The position numbers and the translations under genes were made by a program. A DNA stretch of 45,196 nucleotides, taken from positions 1 through 45,196 of the forward strand of contig NZ_JACEHE010000045.1 in the NCBI RefSeq assembly GCF_013778455.1, given 5' to 3'. The first letter of the stretch is position 1. Each line of letters opens with the position of its first letter. Of the stretch, positions 33,566 through 41,083 are shown piece after piece. This DNA comes from Streptomyces himalayensis subsp. himalayensis (GTDB lineage: Bacteria; Actinomycetota; Actinomycetes; Streptomycetales; Streptomycetaceae). Below the pieces are notes generated by a model. The model was given only the letters and a program-made list of their open reading frames with translations. It was not told where the DNA came from and ran no database searches.

Positions 33566-33868
33566 ATGTACATGATGCGCGAGGTCTACCAAGCTAAACG
33601 CGGGAAGGCGCCGGAGATCGTGGCGGCGTTCAAGACCCTCACCAAGGTGTTTGAAGAGGCCGGGTACACGAACCGGCGAATCTACGTCGATTACTCCGGT
33701 CCCATGGATACGGTCATCTGCCAATGGGAATTCGATAGCCTCGATCAGTACTTCACCATGGAGCGAGCGTTCTTCGTGAATCCGGACGAGAACGCGCAGT
33801 CACTGATCGACACGTTTAACAGCAACGCGGCATCTGGCTACAAGGAGATCTACGAGGTCATCCAGTAG
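33566..33868 (+). CDS. Small NIPSNAP-like alpha-beta barrel protein
   Basis: 100 aa. MYMMREVYQAKRGKAPEIVA, then FKTLTKVFEEAGYTNRRIYV and ICQWEFDSLDQYFTMERAFF: the beta-alpha-beta-beta order, with a charged helix after the first strand, resembles NIPSNAP/EthD-type ferredoxin-like barrels that dimerise. GGAAGGG lies about 9 bases before the ATG. Codons are less GC-biased than in the neighbours, and the preceding 50 bp are AT-rich (ATTAATTAC), consistent with imported DNA. No catalytic residues identified; the family call is moderate. Confidence 0.72.
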   Translation: MYMMREVYQAKRGKAPEIVAAFKTLTKVFEEAGYTNRRIYVDYSGPMDTVICQWEFDSLDQYFTMERAFFVNPDENAQSLIDTFNSNAASGYKEIYEVIQ

Positions 33869-34090
33869 CGAATCACCTGGGCGACGAAGGCACCGTCATC
33901 CGGCTGCCACGTCGTGGACTATCTGTGGACAGGGAAGCACTCAGCGCTACGGAATGGAGCCTTGACCTGCAAGTACCCTCAGGAGCCAAGGGGCCTCCGG
34001 AGCCGTGCGCGCAGGTTCGAATGTTCTCTGCCCAACTCTGGAAAAGGTGCCCCAGTCTTCAGGGCCCCCTCGGCCGTCTGCTCGGTTGGC

Positions 34091-34165
34091 TCAGGCGTTG
34101 GGACGCTTGCCGTGATTGGCCTTCTTCTTCTTGCGGCCGCGTCGCTTGTTCCCTCGCTTAGCCAT
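34091..34165 (-). CDS. 50S ribosomal protein bL37 (24 aa)
   Basis: A very small gene. The minus strand from ATG 34165 reads MAKRGNKRRGRKKKK and then ANHGKRPNA before a TGA at 34091-34093. This matches actinobacterial bL37, a 24-residue basic protein of the large ribosomal subunit: MAKRG at the start and ANHGKRPNA at the end are its hallmarks. GGGAGA lies 8-9 bases upstream. Farther upstream CTGACA and TATTAG with a 17-bp spacer could be the promoter. It lies between att copies 1 and 2, an odd place for a ribosomal gene. Confidence 0.85.
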   Translation of the reverse strand: MAKRGNKRRGRKKKKANHGKRPNA

Positions 34166-34523
34166 GGTGCACATCTCCCTAATACGGGCTTTCTATGCCT
34201 TTGTCAGTCTAGATTCGGCCCCCGGGTGTCCGCATCAGCGATCACTGGCTCTTGTCGAATGCGCGTCGAGGCCGCCCAGGCCGATCGATCACACCGCTGC
34301 CAACCACAGGTCAGAGGCCCTGCCTGGCTCGGACCATCAAGCGCCCTCTAAGCCCGCGGCCGCTCTGCACGTGCCACAGTCGTGCCACTTCATGCGGTCA
34401 ATCACGGTCAACGACGGTTCGTCGCAGTCGAGATGCGCCGTAGACTTGGGCTGCCGCTACAGCCGGAGTGACCTGGGCGCCCCTGTCGACGATCACGTCC
34501 GCCCTTACAAAGCAGATGTCGGA
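34166..34523. other. Non-coding stretch upstream of bL37
   Basis: It contains the bL37 promoter candidate and, at 34371 and 34382, GTGCCAC twice 11 bp apart, the motif that is repeated at 31140-31177. No gene supported. Confidence 0.5.
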
Positions 34524-35156
34524 TCAAAGTGACCTCAACCGTGCTCTCTCCATGAGATCGATGACGTAGTGGACCAGTTCGACAGGTGCCGTGGTTGCTG
34601 CGAATATCCTGCGATCAACGCCCCTCTCAGGATCGAACCTCCCCGTGTAGATCAACACGGGCACGTCGATCTTGTACTGCTCCAGCAGACGCAGCATCTT
34701 GATCCCCGCTTGCTGGTCGCCATCTCGATCAATGTCGCTAATGATGACGTCGTACGGCCTGCGACGAAACATTGGCGTTGCCTCCTCGGTCGACAGGGCC
34801 ACGTCGACATGCAGACCAGCGGCGCGGAAGAGTTCGACAAGCGGGGTGTTGCCCTCGGGGCGATCATCAACCCACAGAATCTTGCCGCCTTGTAGTACAT
34901 CGGCAGCATGCTCCAGCCTGCCCAGCGCCGTACGTCTGGCAGTTGCGGAGACCGTCGTCTGGCTCTCATCCTGGGCGCGGTCGAGCAGCTCGCCAGCGAG
35001 CTCCACCTCAACGCCGAGGGCTCGTACGGCAGTTAGTCGAGGCACTAACCGTTGAATGAGCGTCCCTCGCAGGGTGAAGTACACGGTGGCAGCGAAGGCA
35101 ACCCAGAGTATGGCGGGGACCGTTCCGATGAGCTTGCTCCATAAGGCGTCGGACAT
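34524..35156 (-). CDS. Membrane-anchored receiver-domain-like protein
   Basis: 210 aa. Residues 7-30 are one hydrophobic helix (LIGTVPAILWVAFAATVYF), then a helical linker to about 90, then a CheY-like domain: KILWVDDRPEGN (acid pair at 97-98), DVIISDIDRDG (probable phosphoacceptor Asp141) and VLIYTGRF (Thr171). The lysine expected after the fifth strand is absent (FAATTAPVEL), and no output domain follows. ILWVDD-type receivers of this sort are found outside ordinary two-component systems. Start ATG 35156 (MSDALWSK) has a weak site. No kinase gene is nearby. It may sense or scaffold at the membrane (inference). Confidence 0.75.
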   Translation of the reverse strand: MSDALWSKLIGTVPAILWVAFAATVYFTLRGTLIQRLVPRLTAVRALGVEVELAGELLDRAQDESQTTVSATARRTALGRLEHAADVLQGGKILWVDDRPEGNTPLVELFRAAGLHVDVALSTEEATPMFRRRPYDVIISDIDRDGDQQAGIKMLRLLEQYKIDVPVLIYTGRFDPERGVDRRIFAATTAPVELVHYVIDLMERARLRSL

Positions 35157-35333
35157 CTCGACATCATCGGCGACAGGTCCCGCGCTGTGAGGCCACTTCA
35201 CGGAACATCATCAACTGACATCCAGAACTGACATCAACGGCGACGGACACACATGGATCAAAGCGCGCATCCGCAGCATGACCAGGAGGTGCGCGACTGG
35301 GCCGACCAGGTACGCAGCGGTCCTCAGGCAGTA
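35157..35333. other. Non-coding stretch before att copy 2
   Basis: No gene supported. It presumably holds the promoter of the receiver-like gene. Confidence 0.4.
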
Positions 35334-35376
35334 CTCCTAAAGCGGGTGTCGCAGGTTCGAATCCTGCCGGGGGCAC
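35334..35376 (+). repeat. Attachment-site core, copy 2
   Basis: The same 43 bases as the tRNA-Arg 3' part at 31034-31076, with unrelated sequence before it, so no tRNA is encoded here. It marks the junction between two integrated segments. Confidence 0.95.
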
Positions 35377-35427
35377 AACGCATTACCCCTCTGACCTGGG
35401 GTTTCTCCCCCAGGGAGGGCTCCTACT

Positions 35428-35457
35428 CGGCCCCGGACTCCTCGTCCGGGGCCGTTT
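35428..35457. terminator. Hairpin terminator after att copy 2
   Basis: CGGCCCCGGAC (35428-35438) and GTCCGGGGCCG (35444-35454) form a perfect 11-bp stem with a 5-base loop, followed by TTT. It insulates the toxin-antitoxin operon from transcription across the att site. Confidence 0.85.
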
Positions 35458-35607
35458 GCGTGAGCGGGCGGATCGCCAAGCACCCACGCGCACCGCAAGG
35501 TCTCTACGCCCCTCACGCCCTGGCTCCGACCTTCCCTGGCAAAGCGTGAAGCGGCTGCCGAGGATGGCGGCATCCGAGGGCACCCACCCACAACACACAC
35601 GACATGG

Positions 35608-35622
35608 CATACTTGAAGTATG
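35608..35622. promoter_or_regulatory. Palindromic operator overlapping the antitoxin start codon
   Basis: CATACTTGAAGTATG: 7-bp arms around one G, perfect; its last three bases are the ATG of the antitoxin. There is no ribosome binding site upstream, so a leaderless mRNA is likely, with the -10 region inside the palindrome (CATACT). This would let the RHH protein block both polymerase and start (inference). Confidence 0.65.
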
Positions 35623-35886
35623 GCAACTCGGAAGATCACTATCACCGTGCCGGAAGAGCTGGTGGAATCGATCAAGGAACGTGTCGATGCGCGCGGGGTG
35701 TCCAGTTACATTGCGGCCGCCGCCGCTCATCAGGACGCCATGGACCGACTGCGCGAGCTGGCTGAACGCCTCGAAGAAGAGCACGGCGCCGTGACAGACG
35801 ACGAGCAGCAAGCAGCGCTGGACCGTATCGCCGCGATTGACGGCTGGCACGACGAGCAGCACTCGCATTCAGACGAGGCCGCGTGA
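35620..35886 (+). CDS. Ribbon-helix-helix antitoxin
   Basis: 88 aa. The RHH fold is at residues 1-45: strand TRKITITVPEELVESIKERV, then the helix DARGVSSYIAAAAAHQDAMD. The acidic C-terminal half (LRELAERLEEEHGAVTDDEQ) is the expected toxin-neutralising segment. The stop overlaps the toxin GTG by 4 bases (GTGA, 35883-35886). It lies at the left end of segment B, behind the terminator, where it could act to keep the element in the population. Confidence 0.88.
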   Translation: MATRKITITVPEELVESIKERVDARGVSSYIAAAAAHQDAMDRLRELAERLEEEHGAVTDDEQQAALDRIAAIDGWHDEQHSHSDEAA

Positions 35887-36329
35887 ACCGCACCGCCCGA
35901 GCGAAACTGCACCGGCCGCGACATCGCGTCTTCGTGTTCGACTCCGAGGCCCTCTCCAAGGCGGTTCGCGGCGATCGGGAGATGGCCGCGCTGATCAAAA
36001 CGGCTCCGCGGCTCGACATCCCGATCGTCACGTCGGCGCTCACGACCTTGGAAGCATGGGACCCTCGCGAAACGTCGAAGCAGGCGCTGTGGAACTGGAC
36101 GCTGTCCCGGATCCGCGTCGTGCACACGGACGACCAGGTGATCGCCATGGCGCGCGACATGCTGAAGGCAGCCGGTCTACATGGTCACAAGTACGCCATC
36201 GACGCCATCCTGGCGGCTGTGGCAGGGCGGGAAGCCGTGAAGGGAGCTGAGGCAACCGTCTTCACGTCCGACACCGACGACATGGCTCAACTCCTCGGGG
36301 GACACTCCGTGCGCGTCGAGAAGGTCTGA
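35883..36329 (+). CDS. PIN-domain toxin (VapC-like ribonuclease)
   Basis: 148 aa from a GTG overlapping the antitoxin stop. Metal-binding acids can be placed: Asp20 (VFVFDSEALSK), Glu57 (SALTTLEAW), Asp107 (HKYAIDAILAA) and Asp130-Asp133 (TSDTDDM), the four acidic positions of PIN nucleases. VapC-type toxins cleave tRNA or rRNA at single sites. Coupling to an RHH antitoxin and a palindromic operator completes the module. The target RNA cannot be predicted. Confidence 0.88.
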   Translation: MNRTARAKLHRPRHRVFVFDSEALSKAVRGDREMAALIKTAPRLDIPIVTSALTTLEAWDPRETSKQALWNWTLSRIRVVHTDDQVIAMARDMLKAAGLHGHKYAIDAILAAVAGREAVKGAEATVFTSDTDDMAQLLGGHSVRVEKV

Positions 36330-36861
36330 CGAAACGCCGCCCGCACCTCACTCCGACGACTCGCCGGCTCCCCCGACTGACCGCTGGCCGTACGCCGATG
36401 GGATCCTCCGTTTCCTGTGGTCAAGCCGACCGCCGGGACGAAGAAGCCCACGCGCTCTCCACAAGCCGCGGGGACAGGAGGACACCGGCCCGGAACCAGC
36501 CGTCACCGGCCTCGCCGAGATAGTGGACAGTCGGTCGCGCCGCCGTTACCCCGCAGGCGGCTCCGCGTTGTTGACGGAGACGATCAGATGCGGATCGATC
36601 TGAAGTCAGAAGGCGTCACCGTCCCATTGGACCGCTCCGTCGAGTCCCATCGCAGCAGTATGGCGCGTCCGTGATCATCTGCCATAGACGAGGCAGCGCC
36701 TTGCCCGGCAGGGCGGCACACGCGCACGTGAGCGAACAGGCTCGCCCCAACACCCTCTTCAAACAGTGAGCGGCGAGCAAGTCCTCTGAGACAGCGACTA
36801 AAAGCACCGCCACCGGGCCAACGATCCACCAACACCCGTAGCCCTGACAGCCTTGGAGAGG
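36330..36861. other. Non-coding stretch between toxin and methylase genes
   Basis: Open frames at 36417-36674 (plus) and 36584-36916 (minus) have no recognisable domains or strong ribosome binding sites. I see no supported gene, and no terminator after the toxin that stands out. Confidence 0.45.
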
Positions 36862-36913
36862 ATTGCGCACTCCAGGTGCGCAATTGCTCAGCACGGCCGC
36901 GCACTTCTAGGCT
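36862..36913 (+). promoter_or_regulatory. Operator and promoter of the methylase gene
   Basis: ATTGCGCAC (36862-36870) and GTGCGCAAT (36876-36884) are perfect 9-bp arms 5 bases apart. Directly after them TTGCTC (36884-36889) and TAGGCT (36908-36913) make a -35/-10 pair with an 18-bp spacer; TAGGCT fits TANNNT. The palindrome shares a base with the -35 box, so a protein bound there would compete with polymerase. Confidence 0.65.
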
Positions 36914-36963
36914 CACTCTCCATCAACCATTTCCCCTTGCGCAGTTGAGGGGGCCCCGAGCTC

Positions 36964-39396
36964 ATGTCGTACTCGCCGACCGGTGAGGATCCGTTGCTCG
37001 GACGGCCGCAGATTGCCACGCTCGCAGGCGTAGGCCGACCAACCGTAACGGCCTGGGAAAAGCAGGAGACCGACTTTCCCTCTCCCCGGCGCTCCAACGG
37101 ACAGGACTACTTCCGGCAGTCGGAAATCATGGACTGGCTGGACCGACGGCCGGTGCCGTCCGGGCGGCTCGTCGAAGGAGAGCCCGTCGGCACCACCTAC
37201 GGGGACCGTGCCAGGAAGGGGCAAGGAGCCGACGCCGCGCGGCACCGTCTTGGCACCGGGTCGTCGTACCGCATGCCAACCGGCGCTGTCGATGAGCCCC
37301 GCCCCGAGAACCGACGGATCGTAGCCGATCTGATGGGCAGCCTCGTCGACCGCGTACGGGGGGCGGCCAGCGTGCTGGACTATCTGAACCTGCTTCTCCG
37401 CCTCCACTATCTCCGCGGCGCTGCCCCGGACCGCTTCGACACATTGGCCGCCCGCGCCCGCGCCCTCAGCAGTCTCGACGAAGCAGCCCAGTTGCTCCGG
37501 GACGTCGGCCGCCTGGCCGACGAGGACATGCGTGGCCTCGGTGTCCATTCGAGCATGCAGGAAGCATTGGGGCGCCTGGAGCCACGAACTGCTCGTGACC
37601 TTCGCAATGTCGTGGATGCGATGAGCCGCCTCACCGAGGACGTGTTCGGGCTGATCCTCGACGAGTACGAGCAACGAGCCGCGCTGGGCAGCGGCGAATT
37701 CTTCACTCCTCGCCCTGTGGTCCGGCTGATGACGCGGCCTGCCTGCTCAGAATTCGGTCCCGGGGAACCGGAGTCCGTCTACGACCCCTACGCCCGCGAC
37801 GGCGGGTTCCTCATCGAGGCGATGGCCGCCTGCGCCTTGGACAAGGACGGTCTGCCGCGCAAAGAGACGTTGCTGACGTACGGCGAGACCCGGCGCGCCG
37901 ACACGTGGCGACTGGCGACCATGAATCTCCTCCTTCATGGTGTCTCCCCGGCTCTCGACCTCAAGCGCACAGCCCCCTGGCACGACGGCCCGGAGCGGGC
38001 CCCGTTGGAGTCGTTCGACATCGTGCTCACCAACCCACCGTTCAACATGAGCGACCCCGGCCGCGAAGAACGCCGCGAGGGGCAGTGGGCGTACGGGGCT
38101 CCGCCGCTCGACAACGACAACCTTGCCTGGGTCCAGCACTGCCTGGCCACGCTGCGCGAGCGGGGCCGAGCCGGGATCATCATGCCCAACAAGGCAGGCA
38201 ACTCCGGTCACAAGGCCGAGCAGACCATCCGGCGGAATCTGGTGGAGAGCGGAGTCGTCGACTGTGTCATCGCCCTGCCGGCCCAGTTGTTCACCAGCAC
38301 CGCCGTACCCGTCTCTGTATGGATACTGCGCCACCCCGACAACCCGTGCGACAACACACTTTTCCTCGACGCACGGCACATGGGATCGAAGAACGGCTCG
38401 CGCCGGGTGTTCAGCGCCCTGGACGCCGAATCTCTACTCGACGCCTACCGCGCTCACAGAAGCACGGGAGCGGCCGCTCCTCCCCCCAGTCCGACGACTG
38501 CGGAACCACACGTGCCCGCCGCCTTGGTATCTCGGGAAGAACTGCGGCGCAACGGCTTCTCGCTCAACCCACTTGACCATGTCGAACGCCAAAGCGGCGG
38601 AAGGGACGGCTTCGAGAACGAGCTCGTGTCCGCCCAGGAGCGGCTGACCAACGCCGAGGAACACCTAAGGGACATACAGAATGCTGCCGCCCTGCTGCCG
38701 TTCGTCGGGGACCATGGACCGCTGCTTCGGAGGAACCAGCCGGCATCCACGGCCAACCTGGACTCACTGTGCGAGATTCAGGCCGGACCGTCCTATTCCG
38801 TGCTCGGCAAGAAGCAGCGCAGCGCCAACGGCCCGGTTCCTGTGGTGTTCCCACGTCATCTGAAGGGCCGGCGCATCAACGACAAGGCGGATGAGCGGGT
38901 GACGGAGGAGACGGCCCGTCGCCTGAGGAACTTCGAGCTGTGGCACAGGGACATCGTGTGTGTCCGCTCCGGTGCGATCGTTCCGCCGGCGCTGGTGCAG
39001 CAGCATCAGGCCGGCTGGCTGATGAGCCCCAATGTCATCCGGCTCCGTGTGCCCGAGGGACAGGAGGACCGGGTGCTGCCGGAATACCTGTTCCACTACC
39101 TGTGCCTGGACGAGTCCGTCGCCTGGATGCGGGACCGGGCCGCGGCCACCGCAGCCCCGTCTCTCCGGTCCGAATCCCTCGGATCGCTGCAGATTCCGCT
39201 GCCTGACCTGGTCGAGCAGCAAGAAATCGTAGCCGCGCTGAACGGCCTTGACGAGCTGGACCGCGCGCATCTGGCCGTCGCTGCCTCAGTGCGGCACAGC
39301 CGCATCGCCCTGGCCGGTGCGCTCCTGGGCCAGTCTTCGGAACTCGCCCCTGGTACCTTCCCCCGCCACCGATTCGAGAAAGAAGCGATGCTGTGA
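36964..39396 (+). CDS. HTH-N6-adenine methylase-specificity fusion (type I-like)
   Basis: 810 aa. Residues 1-60 are a winged helix-turn-helix (IATLAGVGRPTVTAWEKQET, DYFRQSEIMDWLDRR). Residues about 120-500 are a type I HsdM-like domain: FFTPRPVVRLM, SAM motif DPYARDGGF (274-282) and catalytic NPPF (357-360). After a helical stretch (about 560-600), residues about 600-800 are one HsdS-like target-recognition domain ending in IPLPDLVEQQEIVAAL plus a helix. One half-specificity unit suggests dimerisation. No HsdR or other nuclease gene is near. ATG 36964; the stop overlaps the next start. Single-gene regulation through its own HTH and the upstream palindrome is inferred. Confidence 0.87.
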   Translation: MSYSPTGEDPLLGRPQIATLAGVGRPTVTAWEKQETDFPSPRRSNGQDYFRQSEIMDWLDRRPVPSGRLVEGEPVGTTYGDRARKGQGADAARHRLGTGSSYRMPTGAVDEPRPENRRIVADLMGSLVDRVRGAASVLDYLNLLLRLHYLRGAAPDRFDTLAARARALSSLDEAAQLLRDVGRLADEDMRGLGVHSSMQEALGRLEPRTARDLRNVVDAMSRLTEDVFGLILDEYEQRAALGSGEFFTPRPVVRLMTRPACSEFGPGEPESVYDPYARDGGFLIEAMAACALDKDGLPRKETLLTYGETRRADTWRLATMNLLLHGVSPALDLKRTAPWHDGPERAPLESFDIVLTNPPFNMSDPGREERREGQWAYGAPPLDNDNLAWVQHCLATLRERGRAGIIMPNKAGNSGHKAEQTIRRNLVESGVVDCVIALPAQLFTSTAVPVSVWILRHPDNPCDNTLFLDARHMGSKNGSRRVFSALDAESLLDAYRAHRSTGAAAPPPSPTTAEPHVPAALVSREELRRNGFSLNPLDHVERQSGGRDGFENELVSAQERLTNAEEHLRDIQNAAALLPFVGDHGPLLRRNQPASTANLDSLCEIQAGPSYSVLGKKQRSANGPVPVVFPRHLKGRRINDKADERVTEETARRLRNFELWHRDIVCVRSGAIVPPALVQQHQAGWLMSPNVIRLRVPEGQEDRVLPEYLFHYLCLDESVAWMRDRAAATAAPSLRSESLGSLQIPLPDLVEQQEIVAALNGLDELDRAHLAVAASVRHSRIALAGALLGQSSELAPGTFPRHRFEKEAML

Positions 39397-39653
39397 ATAC
39401 CCGGCGCCAACCGTCTGCTCCGACGACACAGCCCACGTTGGCCGCCGAGCCCACGAACAGTGCCTGGATCCCCTGGCTGCTGGTCATGGTGTTGTCCTCT
39501 GCCCTCGTCGCGGTATGCGTCGGATTCCTCAAGGCCATCGACGGCGCCCCGGTTTCCGGAGCCCTGCTCTCGGCAGGTGCAGCGTTCGGAGGAACCGCGC
39601 TGCTCTGTCCGGCCGTGGTACCCGTAGTGCAACAGCTGCGTCAGCGCGGCTAG
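39393..39653 (+). CDS. Two-helix membrane protein coupled to the methylase
   Basis: 86 aa from a GTG at 39393 that overlaps the methylase stop (39394-39396), so translation is coupled. After a polar N-terminus of about 22 residues there are two hydrophobic helices, about 24-47 (WIPWLLVMVLSSALVAVCVG) and 55-78 (GALLSAGAAFGGTALLCPAV), and a short basic tail. No family is recognised. Small two-helix proteins next to nucleic-acid-sensing or modifying genes can be membrane effectors, but the sequence offers no proof. It could instead be an unrelated co-transferred gene. Confidence 0.7.
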   Translation: MNTRRQPSAPTTQPTLAAEPTNSAWIPWLLVMVLSSALVAVCVGFLKAIDGAPVSGALLSAGAAFGGTALLCPAVVPVVQQLRQRG

Positions 39654-39861
39654 TCAGCCCTTGTAGATCTTGCTGGGCTCGCGTGCGCCAATGCCCGCGC
39701 CACCGTATGCGAGAGGCACCCCGACGCGTGAGCGGTGCGTGAGCGGACCGTCCGGCACGATGTGCCACGAGCGGGATTGAGCGCGAGGCCGTGTGGCGCT
39801 GACCAGGTGGAACAACCCCACGCGACAGTCTCCGACACCACCCGGCAAGGATTCGATCCCA

Positions 39862-39904
39862 CTCCTAAAGCGGGTGTCGCAGGTTCGAATCCTGCCGGGG
39901 GCAC
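39862..39904 (+). repeat. Attachment-site core, copy 3 (outer right end)
   Basis: Third identical copy of the 43-bp tRNA-Arg 3' sequence. One GTGCCAC lies about 94 bp before it (39762-39768). To its right should be the original chromosomal sequence that followed tRNA-Arg. Confidence 0.95.
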
Positions 39905-39935
39905 CATGCCTGACCAGGCACGGTGTATCGAAAAA

Positions 39936-39967
39936 GCCCCTCGGAGTTGGTCTCCGAGGGGCCTTTT
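39936..39967. terminator. Hairpin terminator right of att copy 3
   Basis: GCCCCTCGGAG (39936-39946) and CTCCGAGGGGC (39952-39962) with a 5-base loop, preceded by AAAAA and followed by CTTTT: a bidirectional rho-independent terminator. Probably the original tRNA-Arg terminator, separated from its gene by the insertions. Confidence 0.88.
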
Positions 39968-41083
39968 GATCTTGTATGGGAACGCTTGGGAACGCGTGGT
40001 CAAGCAGCCTCCCGTCGCCTCCGCCTTCCGTGGGAACGTCGGGCCTCCCCCGGTTTCTGAGCGACGTCCCGCCGCGCCGGCGACTTGCTCGGAACCAGAG
40101 CCAGCGGGGCCTCGGCTTGTTCTGAACCCTCTACCAGCACGGCAGAGCAGGTCATGTGCGGCCACTGGGACAGCGCGGACGACGAGACCATAGCCAACAA
40201 AGCCAAAGCCCTCATCGACGCGATGGGCTCGATCGTCGCCTGAGCGGGCCTGCGACCAAGTCCGCATACGTCCGCACGCGGACGCTCGGCGACCTGGATG
40301 ACGACCCGGTCACCCGCGCCGTGGCAGCCTTCGGCCTGCTCGCCGATCGTGTGGCTGCCGTCGAATCCCAGAGGCCCCCACACCCGCCTGACCCGCCCCG
40401 CACGACAGGACGCCCGCACCACCCGCCGGTGCGCGCGGCGTCCTACGGTGTGAGGGGCACCGCCCTTCATCCGACCAGCACGGAGCACCAGGCCGTGAAC
40501 GTCGAGATCCCCCCGCACTTACGCGACACCGCCACCCAGCTCGGGGTCGGCGTCCCCTACGCCCTGAAGGTCCTGGCCGGCGACGGATGGGGCGGCACCC
40601 TCGTCCGGCAGCCCGACAGCCTCATCCGGCAGCCCGAAGCCTCGGCCGCCTCCCGGCGCGTCATCGTCCGCGCCTCGGCCGGGTCGACGTCGTAGAACCG
40701 AACCGCAGCACGTCGTCCCCCCGGCCCCGGCCCCGGCCGCCGGGCGAAGGCGGTCGAGGCGGACGGTCGTCTCCGAGCAGCACGGTCGGCAGGGGGCTGT
40801 CGAGCGTGGCGTCGTCCAGGACGGCACCCATGCGGTCGCCGATCAGCCGGACCGCAGCCATCAGCCCTGGCTCGGCGCCCCCGGCTGCTTCCCGTTGTCT
40901 TTGCAGCGCATCCCGCCAAGGACTTGGCCGAGTGCCTGGGTCATCCAGTTCGAAGACTTCGGTGCACGAGCCGCCGCGCCAGTGCCCGAAGGCACGGGCG
41001 GCGGCCATCAAGCCGGAGTCATACACCCCGTACCCGCTCCGCGCGCCAATCGAGTGCGGCGATCCGGACTGCCAGAAGATGCC
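39968..41083. other. 1.1-kb stretch without a recognisable gene
   Basis: Open frames exist (for example plus 40495-40695 and minus 40661-41026) but none has a family match I recognise. A short plus-strand reading ending at 40243, MCGHWDSADDETIANKAKAL, looks protein-like and may be the 3' remnant of a gene. GC-rich runs near 40710-40760 could be degraded coding DNA. Likely an eroded region beside the integration site. Confidence 0.4.

Larger units (their letters stand above)
31077..35376. mobile_element. Integrated segment A (integrase-bearing), about 4.3 kb
   Basis: Bounded by att core copies 1 and 2. It holds, in order, the integrase (minus), a DUF402 gene (minus), a structured non-coding stretch, a small NIPSNAP-like gene, bL37 (minus) and a membrane receiver-like gene (minus). 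No replication or transfer genes are seen, so it is a reduced element or a remnant. Confidence 0.8.
35377..39904. mobile_element. Integrated segment B (no integrase), about 4.5 kb
   Basis: Bounded by att copies 2 and 3. Cargo: RHH antitoxin, PIN toxin, HTH-methylase-specificity fusion and a two-helix membrane protein. It has no recombinase of its own, so it resembles a cis-mobilisable element that would depend on the integrase of segment A or a relative. Confidence 0.75.

Noticed and set aside
34011..34022. GCAGGTTCGAAT, identical to the T-arm core of tRNA-Arg, as a fourth att copy
   Set aside because: Only 12 bases match and the flanks do not pair into any tRNA or att core; T-arm sequences of this kind are common.
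35164..35376. Minus-strand frame starting MPPAGFEPATPALG across att copy 2, and a like frame across att copy 3 near 39906
   Set aside because: This peptide arises by translating the antisense of a tRNA 3' half and is a well-known spurious annotation. The sequence is the att core.
40495..40695. Plus-strand frame starting VNVEIPPHLRDTATQLG as a small gene
   Set aside because: Reads partly like a protein, but no family, no clear ribosome binding site, and it ends in low-complexity Arg/Ser; not enough support.
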